Shown here piece by piece: positions 18,801-23,997 of a stretch of 64,000 nt of DNA. Origin of the DNA: Cydia pomonella (lineage: Eukaryota; Arthropoda; Insecta; Lepidoptera; Tortricidae). The stretch's first letter is position 1. The number at the start of each line of letters is the position of its first letter. Location of the stretch: assembly GCF_033807575.1 (NCBI RefSeq), contig NC_084730.1, positions 682,001 through 746,000 of the forward strand, in the 5' to 3' direction. Below the pieces are notes generated by a model that did no database searches, had not been told where the DNA came from, and worked only from the letters and a program-made list of their open reading frames with translations. The translations under genes and the position numbers were made by a program.

Positions 18801-20406
18801 CACTACACGGCGTACTGCAAGCATCCCCACACGGGCGACTGGCACGAGTACAACGACTCCAGGTCAGTTGCCTTCCCTCTGCTGCATTCATATCGAAGAA
18901 AAAATTAAATAGAAACGGATTGTCAATGAAAACTTTGTAGCCATAGTAAATTTACTACTTTTAGAACGCCATTTTATTTGCCATTTGATCCCTACAAAAA
19001 TGGCGTACATACATACCCTACTCATAGTGTGCCTGCCGGTGAGTAAGGTTGCCAGTAAGGTCCGACCGAGATCTCGGTCTTGGCATTCTCGGCCAAAAAT
19101 CGAGCCGAGATCTCGGTCTCGGCTCTCGGCCAAAATGGGCCGAGATTCTTGCCGCAACCGAGCCTAGGCAATGAGTTATCATTGATGAATTTCGGGGTCG
19201 AAGCCATCCGTTGGTTGGTGTGACGTTTTTTGTGATTTTGATTGGTTTCGTACCCACATTTTAAGACAATTACTTATCAAATACTAAGTGTTGGGATCGG
19301 ATAGGCGCGCTTGCAAGTAATGACTTGTTCATTTGGGTCTTTTCGTTTTGTGGTTGTTGTTATTGATGAATAAATGAGTGGATATTGTTATCGGGATGTA
19401 GCTTAGAACTAGTTATGAGTGAAAGATGACAATGTATATTTTGATAGTAAATATATTTGTGTTTACGGGAAAAAGCAAAGCAGTAGGTAAGTACAAAACG
19501 ACACCTGTGACGGATATTTTGGTTTACAATATAAAACTCTATTTTGATTATTGTTATTGTACCTCTTTTTGTGCACATCCGTACTGAAAAAAACCGGCCA
19601 AGTGCGTGTCGGACCACGCATAATGGAAGGTTCCGTTCCTTCACACAATACAAAAAGCCGTACAAGCAAAAGAGCGTATGTTAGTGCCACTTTCGTCGTT
19701 TTAATATGAAGATCAATTTTTTTATAACTCTTAAATGGCTTAACCGACCATATTCAAAATAATTTTCCTGAAAAATTATTTGCATTAAGCTTTATTATTT
19801 AGAAATTTTTAAATGGTTTTGCTCTCCCGGTTCTAAGGTTAGGTTAGAGGGGATCACACAATTTTTTTGGAGCGATTATATCCAAAAGTATTTACTTTAT
19901 CAAAAAAACGTTTTTATTTTTTATAAAGTAAACGTTTTTTATAAAGTGGGTATTTTTAAATACCCAATGATGAGCCACATGTTTTTTTTAACTTTTAGTT
20001 ACATCTATATGGAGGATATATATGAAAAAATATATTTTTTTTTTTTTTTTTTGAAAACTAAGAAGCGACTTACTACATAATGCATGTACACCTATGTTCC
20101 AAATTTGGTTATAGAATATATCGTATAGTTTTTGAGTAAAATGGCTGTGACATATGCACAGACCGACATTCATAAGGACATGACGAAACTAAGGGTTCCA
20201 TTTTTGCTTGTTTGCCACCGACGTAGTATTAAAAAAAGACGGACGGACAGCGGAGTCTTAATAATAGGGTCCCGTGTGGGTACGGAACCCTAAGAAATAG
20301 GCAGAAATATGAATTATCTTGTATTTCCAGAGTGAGTCCGATCAGCCCCCGCAACGTGGTGTCGTCGGAGGCCTACGTGCTGTTCTACGAGCTCGCGCGC
20401 TGCTAG
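3726..20406 (+). CDS. Usp2: Ubiquitin carboxyl-terminal hydrolase, Usp2 type (multi-exon)
   Basis: Cysteine protease that removes ubiquitin from substrates (USP/C19 family). Ten exons join in phase: 3726-3825, 4647-4805, 6852-6982, 9320-9417, 11853-12005, 15000-15093, 16104-16192, 16873-17012, 18784-18862 and 20331-20406. They total 1119 nt, which is 372 codons plus TAG. Visible USP landmarks in order: Cys box GLRNIGNTCFMN, GYSQQDAQEFLRYLLEGLH, the DSR-GD-FVGQLKS segment, FDPFWDLSLPIP, DGDEKP, two zinc-ribbon pairs (CTHC and CSRC), VLVLHLKRF, NHSG, His box YSGHYTAYC, YNDSRV and the terminal EAYVLFYELARC. The order and spacing match the human USP2 catalytic core, as I know that family, more closely than other USPs. 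The N-terminal extension is variable in this family and is incomplete here; exons may lie upstream of the window. All introns start GT and end AG. The introns are loaded with mobile elements, and three exons have tandem copies of their 3' ends. The orthology call to USP2 rather than USP8 or USP21 is inference. Confidence 0.93.
3952..4172 (-). mobile_element. SINE family A, copy lacking the tRNA head
   Basis: Minus-strand copy of the SINE seen intact at 31695-32008. It shares CAGCCTATATACGTCCCACT, GGGCTAGCCCAATGCGGATT and TTTCCTCACGATGTTTTCCT, but ends at the ACTCATTG block, so the tRNA-like part is missing. Confidence 0.85.
4647..4805 (+). CDS. Usp2: Usp2 exon: catalytic Cys box
   Basis: The acceptor is TTTCAG and the donor GTTAGT at 4806. 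The frame carries GLRNIGNTCFMN; the nucleophilic Cys codon is 4679-4681. It is followed by IQCLSNTKPLLEYLEQEQY and ends in phase 1. The 3' two thirds of this exon plus its donor are repeated seven times downstream. Confidence 0.95.
4806..6300 (+). repeat. Array A: seven partial copies of the Usp2 Cys-box exon with donors
   Basis: Each unit is an intron-like leader (GTTAGTACCATTACTGGGCC, often itself doubled or tripled) and about 107-112 nt matching the exon from IQCLSN onward, ending at a GTTAGT donor. Exon-like parts lie near 4841-4947, 5010-5122, 5160-5271, 5679-5785, 5850-5961, 6055-6167 and 6200-6300 (truncated). None includes the catalytic GNTCFMN codons. The third copy is identical to the host exon over its last ~100 nt, suggesting conversion. 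The first copy has a 2-nt deletion. A MITE splits the array at 5283-5648. Confidence 0.92.
5283..5648. mobile_element. MITE with ~37-bp inverted ends inside array A
   Basis: The left end GCCCGTACCTTTCATGCCGT is matched by the reverse complement of the right end, with a shared AAAAATGACGT further in. The interior is AT-rich and has no coding frame. Confidence 0.8.
6301..6502. repeat. Fragments of dispersed repeats joining array A to repeat M
   Basis: AGATCGCTTCTTAGCGATAA at 6322 also occurs at 35219 (+) and 42730 (-) and resembles a LINE 3' end. ATGAATTAATAAATAACAGA near 6455 resembles part of the repeat at 17946-18680. Confidence 0.6.
6503..6835 (+). repeat. Dispersed repeat M (copy 1)
   Basis: Contains GAGAGGTATGGGCATTGTGA, GGAACC-style ends and the 3' block GCTTGTTTGCCACCGACGTA followed by an A-run. 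Near-identical copies are at 16530-16800 and 62712-63045, and tail-only copies at 22430-22607 and 22925-23050. The A-rich 3' end and many 5'-truncated copies suggest a retroposed (LINE or SINE) family. Confidence 0.85.
6852..6982 (+). CDS. Usp2: Usp2 exon: QQDAQ box
   Basis: The acceptor TTCTCCCAG at 6851 splices onto phase 1. The product includes IKELWEPGS, VQRFAPRFMGYSQQDAQ. The donor is CAG|GTCGGC at 6983, a weak match to consensus. A hAT-type MITE sits about 20 bp beyond it. Confidence 0.93.
7002..7234. mobile_element. hAT-type MITE just after a Usp2 exon
   Basis: The ends CAGTGATCGGAACTATGGGA and its inverse extend over ~40 bp. It is flanked by CTCCTCAT (6994-7001) and GTCCTCAT (7235-7242), an 8-bp duplication with one mismatch. 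CAGTG ends and 8-bp duplications are hallmarks of hAT elements. It is 233 bp and non-coding. Confidence 0.85.
7280..7800. mobile_element. Family P1 MITE split by a later insertion
   Basis: The left arm runs 7290-7385 (GTAGCCACAGTGAATTTACT, TCTTTCGACACATGATCAAA). The other part resumes near 7715 (TTTTAGAACGCCATTTGAA, CTTTCACTGATATG). The 330 bp between them belong to another repeat. Confidence 0.75.
7394..7714 (-). repeat. Nested dispersed repeat inside the P1 MITE
   Basis: Begins with GGTAGGCCTCAAGGGCTCTC and contains GAGATATATAGTCTCTATGC. Its last ~93 bp recur exactly at 8265-8357. Confidence 0.65.
8265..8357. repeat. Second copy of a ~93-bp exact direct repeat
   Basis: From TGTAAAAGGTCCCCAATGTC to ATACTAATTTATA this matches 7618-7710 with no difference I can find. 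Confidence 0.85.
8358..8750. other. Usp2 intron sequence, nothing recognised
   Basis: AT-rich with poly-A and poly-T runs and no feature supported. Confidence 0.4.
8752..8990. mobile_element. MITE family P2 (copy 1)
   Basis: It starts TTTACAGTACATATGGGGCT and ends with TCGTAATGTACTATTTTACA. The interior has AAAACACTCCCTTCGGTCGT and TTTTTCGCACTTGTATCG. Its sister is at 39216-39453. Confidence 0.8.
9042..9282. mobile_element. MITE family P3 (copy 1)
   Basis: The ~35-bp inverted ends are CTCTGTATCTTTAGGTATTT and its inverse, with AAGTAAACAAA further in. The interior holds CTACCCTCAA-TGGCTCCTTT. Its sister is in opposite internal orientation at 34721-34961. Confidence 0.88.
9320..9417 (+). CDS. 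Usp2: Usp2 exon: EFLRYLLEGLHEDVNRV segment
   Basis: The acceptor is TTTGCAG and the donor CAG|GTAATA. The exon enters in phase 0 directly after the QQDAQ box, completing the conserved QDAQEFL motif, and exits in phase 2. Confidence 0.93.
9418..10070. other. Usp2 intron sequence, nothing recognised
   Basis: No gene or named repeat seen. A GC-richer patch near 9860-9990 is unexplained. Confidence 0.4.
10075..10265. repeat. Dispersed repeat shared with 39838-40030
   Basis: The two loci are nearly identical over ~190 bp in the same orientation, including GAAATGTAAATTACGCAATT and ATTACCGGTTTAGTTGTGTA. Confidence 0.88.
10325..10650 (-). repeat. Dispersed repeat, inverted copy at 15740-15990
   Basis: The shared blocks are TTTACATGTCACATTTTTAC, GAGATGTATACAGTCTCTAA and GAGATGTAAAGGGTCTCCAA. 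The copy at 15740 runs the other way and ends in a TTTGATAT tail, consistent with a retroposon 3' end. Confidence 0.75.
10651..11329. other. Usp2 intron sequence, nothing recognised
   Basis: Overlapping minus-strand frames near 11104-11323 have no family resemblance. There is a short inverted similarity between 10895-10935 and 11180-11215 (GTTGTTTTATCACA). Confidence 0.4.
11330..11690 (-). mobile_element. SINE family B, minus strand, with internal insertion
   Basis: The head, at the right, has GGGATTCGAACCTGGGACC (reversed B box) and CATAGGCAGGGCCACTA. The tail blocks TAACGATATATATAATAT and CTCAAGAAGGCTTGTGTTG follow leftward. About 100 bp near 11400-11510 interrupts the usual order. Confidence 0.8.
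11853..12005 (+). CDS. Usp2: Usp2 exon: first zinc-ribbon pair and FDPFWDL box
   Basis: The acceptor is TGTTCCAG and the donor TTAG|GTGAGT at 12006. The frame reads AQEAWQRYLRMEDSRVGD then FVGQLKSTLRCTHCKADSV and FDPFWDL. CTHC is the first half of the structural zinc site. The last ~85 nt and the donor are repeated downstream at 14483-14819. Confidence 0.95.
12041..12172. mobile_element. MITE family P4, deleted copy
   Basis: The ends TATAGGGACCGTGCGCGT and ATGCACGCTCCCTATA are inverted over ~14 bp. The interior GGGTCTGCCATCTTGTGG matches the longer copies at 29993-30201 and 33837-34045 but lacks about 75 bp of them. It lies about 35 bp after the Usp2 donor at 12006. Confidence 0.88.
12667..13059 (+). 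CDS. C-terminal fragment of a CXC (tesmin/TSO1-like) domain protein in the fold-back element
   Basis: The frame is open from the inner edge of the left arm (about 12667) through 13059, with no in-frame ATG near its start, so it is a 3' exon or a 5'-truncated gene. It encodes AKLPPTSSAARHHFQRVFHQ, then VQSW and EEWGWKK, then a Cys cluster ITCACKQGRGKRCGCVKADL followed by RCTTMCKNCRGQSC. The spacing of Cys pairs resembles half of a CRC/CXC DNA-binding module. Similar LPPT plus CXC C-termini are, to my knowledge, common in multicopy insect genes of likely transposon origin; I cannot name the family. It may contribute to element mobility or be a captured host fragment. Confidence 0.7.
   Translation, partial: HYNQNQHRFVCFNKLVGQAKNAVILAKLPPTSSAARHHFQRVFHQVQSWRSNVLPTEEWGWKKTVNCLLPILNTEPPAPASILKLITCACKQGRGKRCGCVKADLRCTTMCKNCRGQSCVNVVELDVEEE
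13315..13745 (+). repeat. Repeat G fragment nested in the fold-back element
   Basis: GTTCCGTTTT, AAAACGGAACCATTATAGGA and GTCTGTCCGAC match the head of the repeat G family (40807, 48700), followed by a diverged body with a CCCCCC tract. Confidence 0.7.
14390..14885 (+). repeat. Array B: tandem copies of the 3' end of the FDPFWDL exon
   Basis: Three clear units end at 14565, 14690 and 14819, each about 82 nt of exon-like sequence from FVGQL through FDPFW-L plus about 45 nt of intron (GTGAGTAGACCCAGTTATGG). Partial units lie at each edge. The first unit has a mutated donor (ATGAGT); the second and third keep GTGAGT. The array is separated from its host exon by a MITE and the fold-back element. 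Confidence 0.9.
15000..15093 (+). CDS. Usp2: Usp2 exon: SLPIP to DGDEKP
   Basis: The acceptor is TATTCCAG and the donor CCG|GTATGT. It joins the previous exon to give DLSLPIPSRTGNLKLQQCL and ends with the conserved ELDGDEKP. It enters in phase 2 and exits in phase 0. Confidence 0.93.
15225..15415. repeat. SINE A fragment joined to a P1 MITE remnant
   Basis: TTTCCTCACGATGTTTTCCT to about 15275 is SINE A. From 15293, TTTTAATCATGTGTCGAAAG and AGTAAATTTACTGTGGCTAC belong to the right half of P1. Confidence 0.75.
15416..15739. other. Usp2 intron, partial repeat only
   Basis: GTATTAGTATTGGAAAGT with ACCCACCGCCATAA at 15421-15480 resembles part of the MITE at 23060-23393. The rest is unrecognised. 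Confidence 0.45.
15740..15990 (+). repeat. Plus-strand copy of the repeat at 10325-10650
   Basis: Shared blocks GGAGACCCTCTACATCTCTA and AGAGACAGTATACATCTCTA, ending with an AATAAATG-TTTGATAT tail. Confidence 0.75.
16104..16192 (+). CDS. Usp2: Usp2 exon: second zinc-ribbon pair
   Basis: The acceptor is TGTACAG and the donor CG|GTGAGT. It encodes TCSRCGVRRKCLKWF and FPQVLVLHLKR. CSRC is the second zinc pair, and LHLKRF is a conserved USP core strand. A SINE begins about 10 bp after the donor. Confidence 0.93.
16198..16445 (+). mobile_element. SINE family B, near full length
   Basis: The tRNA-like head GGTCTGGCCTAGTGGGTAGT (A box) and CTGGTTCGAATTCCGG (B box) is followed by GCATTTATTTGTGCGATGAG, TCATGGATGTTTTCTATGTA and a TATTTATTTATT tail. 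Minus-strand relatives are at 11330 and 37385. Confidence 0.9.
16530..16800 (+). repeat. Dispersed repeat M (copy 2)
   Basis: AAGAGAGGTATGGGCATTGT to TTGCCACCGACTACTATGAA. It matches 6503-6835 with an internal deletion after CAACGAGGGTG. Confidence 0.85.
16873..17012 (+). CDS. Usp2: Usp2 exon: palm segment ending NHSG
   Basis: The acceptor is GTCGGCAG and the donor TCAG|GTAAAC. It encodes RFRGKLNVVVEFPLTGLDMS and the conserved YNLYAVSNHSG. The final ~50 nt plus the donor form the unit of an 82-bp minisatellite that follows directly. Confidence 0.95.
17013..17945 (+). repeat. Array C: 82-bp minisatellite built from exon end plus 5' splice site
   Basis: There are eleven units of 74-82 bp plus a partial twelfth. 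Each holds GTAAACACACAGACAGACAG, a leader, and a copy of the exon segment QQAVYNLYAVSNHSG ending TCAG. Unit starts: 17013, 17095, 17177, 17259, 17337, 17415, 17497, 17575, 17657, 17735, 17817. From the fifth unit on, two variants alternate (GTCAGTAAC and GTTGGCAAC), a sign of dimer amplification. Most units keep a usable GTAAAC-type donor. Confidence 0.95.
17946..18680 (-). repeat. Dispersed ~730-bp repeat H (copy 1)
   Basis: An inverted copy lies at 41925-42655. It includes a ~120-150 bp palindromic module (TTATACAACTGTTGCATAAA, TACGCCACGAG, ACATTGTAA), a GC-rich core of CCGGCC repeats at about 18185-18222, and CATGCGTGTTCTGACTTATG further on. It follows array C within a base or two. Confidence 0.8.
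18784..18862 (+). CDS. Usp2: Usp2 exon: catalytic His box
   Basis: The acceptor is CGCCAG and the donor CCAG|GTCAGT. It encodes TTYSGHYTAYCKHPHTGDW and YNDS. The His of GHYTAYC and the Asn of YNDS are the expected second and third catalytic residues. Confidence 0.95.
18900..19060. repeat. P1 MITE remnant and repeat M tail fragment
   Basis: CGGATTGTCAATGAAAACTTTG to 18985 is P1. CCTACTCATAGTGTGCCTGC to about 19055 is from the middle of repeat M. Confidence 0.65.
19060..19170. repeat. CGAGATCTCGG-rich palindromic cluster
   Basis: CCGAGATCTCGGTCT occurs twice, with CTCGGCCAAAA copies between. The palindromes produce overlapping open frames on both strands that are artefacts. Confidence 0.7.
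19586..20293 (+). repeat. Repeat G (copy in last Usp2 intron)
   Basis: It starts AAACCGGCCAAGTGCGTGTC, contains GGTTCCGTTCC, a TTTTTTT body and GACGGACGGACAG, and ends GTACGGAACCCTAA. A repeat M tail fragment (GCTTGTTTGCCACCGACGTA) is embedded at 20207. Confidence 0.8.
20331..20406 (+). CDS. Usp2: Usp2 terminal exon
   Basis: The acceptor is TTTCCAG. The frame reads RVSPISPRNVVSSEAYVLFYELARC and then TAG at 20404-20406. AYVLFYE is the conserved C-terminal USP strand. Confidence 0.95.
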
Positions 20407-20535
20407 GGCCCGCAGCGCCGGCCCCGGCTACCCCGGCCTCGCGCCGGCCCCACACCGGCCCCGCACCGGCCCCGCCCCGGCCCCTCGCCGGCCCCACACC
20501 GCCCGCGCCGCCCGCCGCTAGCCCGGTCAACGAGG
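20407..20535 (+). other. Very GC-rich Usp2 3' UTR start
   Basis: This is a C/G-rich stretch with repeated CCGGCCCC and CCGCACCGG units directly after the stop codon, unlike the AT-rich flank. Long open frames in it are composition artefacts. Confidence 0.6.
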
Positions 20536-20681
20536 TGCGCACACTTACATCACTATTGCTCCGTCCGTTATAGACATGATACAGTCTAAACAAGATTCAT
20601 AATTCTTTTATTTGTATAAAATAATGTACATGCAGGTTCATACAGGTAGGAATCGACTACCTCGTCGAATAATGGCATGCA

Positions 20682-20687
20682 AATAAA
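20682..20687 (+). other. Candidate poly(A) signal for Usp2
   Basis: AATAAA about 280 nt after the Usp2 stop. Other A-rich sites exist nearby, so this is only a candidate. Confidence 0.3.
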
Positions 20688-20689
20688 CA

Positions 20690-21380
20690 ACTATCGATAT
20701 TCAGTTCTTATTTCAAAACCAAGCGTTTTAGCAATATTTTTCTTATTGTCATGAAATTTTACTATTTTCCTTAATGGGGATAAACAGGCAGAACTTAACC
20801 CCTCATATAACATAATTGAAAAAGTGACCTTGACATTTAAAACAATAAACGATTTTGACCACACTGATGACTGGGCGAATCAAATTTATTAAGGCACTAT
20901 TCTGTCCACGGCATTTAAACTTAATATAATAATATTAATAATATATTTATTCTATGCTATACGTTAAAACAAGCGATTCACTCTCTGATACATCTAAAAT
21001 TTTGACAATTATTAAATTGGAAACGTCAAGCTAGCGTTTTAGCAATATTTTTATTATTATATAAATCTATATTATGATAAATCTAAAAATTTGCCTTGAA
21101 TTATTTAAGTTATGAATCATAATTTATAAATCTTTTTGTTACTGATATAACAATTAACTTTATATATGTATTTGATTTCATAGCCTAGCGTTTTGGAAAT
21201 ATTTTTATTATTATTATATATATAAATCTACATTAACATAAATCTAAAATTTAGCCCTGTGTTTATATTTACTGAATTATTTATTACACCTTACCCATTT
21301 TTACCAGAATTATGAATCATAATTTATAAATCTTTCTGTTACTGATATTACAATTTTCAACTTTGTATTTATTATGTCTA
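20690..21380 (+). repeat. Degenerate tandem repeat, period ~185 bp, downstream of Usp2
   Basis: CTAGCGTTTTAGCAATATTTTT recurs as the start of units near 20718, 21030 and 21184. The second and third also share ATGAATCATAATTTATAAAT and TACTGATAT. AT-rich, non-coding. Confidence 0.7.
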
Positions 21381-22130
21381 TGACAACATTAAACCCATAT
21401 TCTATACAGCTCAAATCACATGTATCTCGGACGGAGTTAATAGTATTCAAAATACCTCGTTGATTGGAGTAAAACGAAGTTGTTTCAAATTAACTAATGA
21501 TATAGAAAAATTGTAAAATCGTAAAAGTAAAATAAGAAATGTGGCGGTCTCAAGCAAGTATCACTTTAACGCTTACCAGAAGGACGGAATTGGCTTGTAT
21601 CTTCATACGAATAATCTGTTAGAGCGTCATTATGGCATACGATTGTGGTACCTTTTTCTTGAGCATGTCACAAATAACCAACCCGCACTGTTCCGTCGTG
21701 CGTATTGTTACCAAAATGTTATGGAGTCCGAAGCTAACTTTACATGGAATTTGCAATGTCAAAGTGTGGAAATGTCATCATTGATGTCAACATTCTATGA
21801 AAATATGTTGTTATTATGACACCGCCTCAAGTTTGTTCTGTTAAAAACGGTGCAAAGTTAGTTTAGCCGGACTCTAAAATAGTTTTTTGAAACAACTTCA
21901 TAAAGCATATAATTATGACGCAGTTAAAATGGAATATTTATGAGAAACGAGCAATTTTCATTGTATAAATAACTTACGCGTTATTAACTTTTATTTTGGT
22001 TCGAAATACAATTAATATTCGTACTTTGTTATCAATTATTTTTAGCATTTAATAACATTATATTAGATATCATAAAATTATACATTGATACGAAAAAGAA
22101 CTAAAAGATACTTCGTTGAGTTTTAACAAG
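21381..22130. other. Intergenic, one unrecognised open frame
   Basis: A 92-codon frame at 21541-21819 begins with GTG and resembles nothing I know. Its codons are not obviously biased. I do not call it a gene. Confidence 0.35.
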
Positions 22131-22134
22131 TGAC

Positions 22135-22200
22135 GCCTGCAGGCTACGGTGCCCGCTTACCATCAAACAGTCCGTACTCTTATTTGCCACAAAAATTGCT
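22135..22200 (+). repeat. Diverged repeat M tail
   Basis: CTTACCATCAAACAGTCCGT followed by TTATTTGCCAC resembles the repeat M 3' block. Confidence 0.5.
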
Positions 22201-22429
22201 CGTTTTAGCCATCTTGCCACGAAACTGCAAACTTTACATTTAAATAGAAATAGGATAAAATTAAATGAGTGAACAAAATACTATAGACAATTTAATTTTC
22301 ATAACAGAGACCAGTTAACAATAAAGACTGCTATAGTTGCCTTTTTCTTGTTGAAACTGCGACGTCTCAGTTCCATATATTTTGTATGGACCCATGAGCC
22401 TCGCTCGTATTATAACGCCATCTAGTTCG

Positions 22430-22607
22430 CAAATAGTGTTGTGTTCCTGCCGGTGAGTAAGGTTGCCAGAGCTCAACGAGGGTGGCGGGTTTAGGGTCGG
22501 CAACGCGCATGTAACTCCTCTGGAGTTGCAGGCGTACATAGGCTACGGAGACTGCTTACCATCAGGCGGGCCGTATGCTTGTTTGCCACCGACGTAGTAT
22601 TAAAAAA
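22430..22607 (+). repeat. Dispersed repeat M, 5'-truncated
   Basis: GTGTTGTGTTCCTGCCGGTG through CCACCGACGTAGTATTAAAA, collinear with the 3' half of the copy at 6503. Confidence 0.88.
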
Positions 22608-22924
22608 AATGGTGTTTTCGACAGTCTGTTCTTAACTGGTCCCTGTTGATAGTAAAACGACGCGTTAACGTTGAGAATTGCGTCCTCATGTACATACGAG
22701 TGTATAATTATGCTTATTTAATTATTAATATATAAAATGATAAATATTAAATTAATTTATTTAACTATTTATTGTGAATGTTATTTAGTATTTTCCGTTA
22801 TGTGAGGTAAGTTATGGCATAATAGGCTAAAAAATAAAATGTGAGTATGAAAATGGCATACAAAATACAGCTCTATAGAGAATATTCAGTCATTCATATA
22901 ACATTGGGGTTCATCAAAAAAGGA

Positions 22925-23050
22925 CTGTACAGGTTTTTAAAGGGTCGGCAACGCGCATGTAACACCTCTGGAGTTGCAGGCGTTCATGGGCTGCGGTGAC
23001 TGCTTACCATCAGGCAGGCCGTATGCTTGTTTGCCACCGTCGTGGTATAA
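22925..23050 (+). repeat. Dispersed repeat M, tail only
   Basis: GGGTCGGCAACGCGCATGTA through TTTGCCACCGTCGTGGTATA. Confidence 0.85.
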
Positions 23051-23059
23051 AAATATTTA

Positions 23060-23393
23060 AAAATGTGACGTTCCACGGGTAAAGGTACCTTATGGCGGCT
23101 GGCGGTTACGTCGCGTAGCATCGTATTAGTATTGGAAAGTGTTTAATCACCGCGTAAACGCCCACCGTGATAAGGCACCGCGAAACAGCACAATTGAGGA
23201 TTTCCGGATAAAAAATACCATTATTTGCCTTATGGTTTACTGGCAGAGAATGCCTAGTGGCATTAAGTCTGCATGAAGTACACTTTTTTATGTACAATAG
23301 TTAAAAAAATTAATGAATATTGGAGCGTCGTTACTAACAGCGTAAGCGCTGACCGCCATAAGGTACCTTTAACCGTGGGACGTCACAATTTTT
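23060..23393. mobile_element. MITE with ~60-bp inverted ends
   Basis: Left GTGACGTTCCACGGGTAAAG, then GTACCTTATGGCGG. The right end is its inverse, GCCATAAGGTACC then CGTGGGACGTCACA. The interior is AT-rich. Confidence 0.85.
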
Positions 23394-23747
23394 TTTTTTA
23401 GTTTTTATTGTACAAAAAATACAACAAAACATGAAATAAAAGACTCTTCACACCTTATATTAAACTATATTTTACTTACTCTGTATACTAAACATCAAAT
23501 AACTAACTCAAAATATACTTTTTAATCAGATAATGTCCGTGATTCAGAGTCTAAATAACCCAAAATTTGTCATGTTTTCCTAAAAAAAGTAAAATACACT
23601 TTTTTCAACCCCCAAATATACTTATGCCAATTCTTACCTCGCACAAATTGGGTTCTCATCTTTAGGTAACTAATTGTATTATTGCATTACGTTTTTCTAG
23701 TATTATTTATAACTGACTATCAGAAAAGTATTTAAAATATACGTAAG

Positions 23748-23921
23748 TGATGGTTGTAATAAGGTTCACTTTGGTAAATTGTGGTTTTTGCATTTAACTA
23801 AATCAGAAAGACGTGTGATCTTGTACGAGTTTATTAAGCGACTGATAGGACATATAAAATAGAAAGAGAAGGCGGGAATATACTTAAACAGGCATGCATA
23901 AGGTTCAAATTTAACACAACA
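23748..23921 (-). repeat. BEL/Pao 3' LTR
   Basis: 174 bp, starting TG and ending CA on the coding strand, indistinguishable by eye from the copy at 29455-29628. Confidence 0.95.
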
Positions 23922-23936
23922 TACCGCCCACCAAAA
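23922..23936 (-). other. BEL/Pao polypurine tract
   Basis: The coding strand reads TTTTGGTGGGCGGTA immediately before the 3' LTR. Confidence 0.7.
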
Positions 23937-23997
23937 GGACACTTACGTCCTTTTCATAACCTTACAATAGTACAATTTAAATTGAATCAAATTGACA

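Noticed and set aside
20319..20593. Pro/Ala-rich and Gly/Ala-rich open frames on both strands
   Set aside because: Shadows of the last Usp2 exon and its GC-rich 3' UTR; the in-phase stop at 20404 is decisive.
21541..21819. 92-codon frame starting with GTG downstream of Usp2
   Set aside because: No ATG start, no recognisable domain and no supporting signals.
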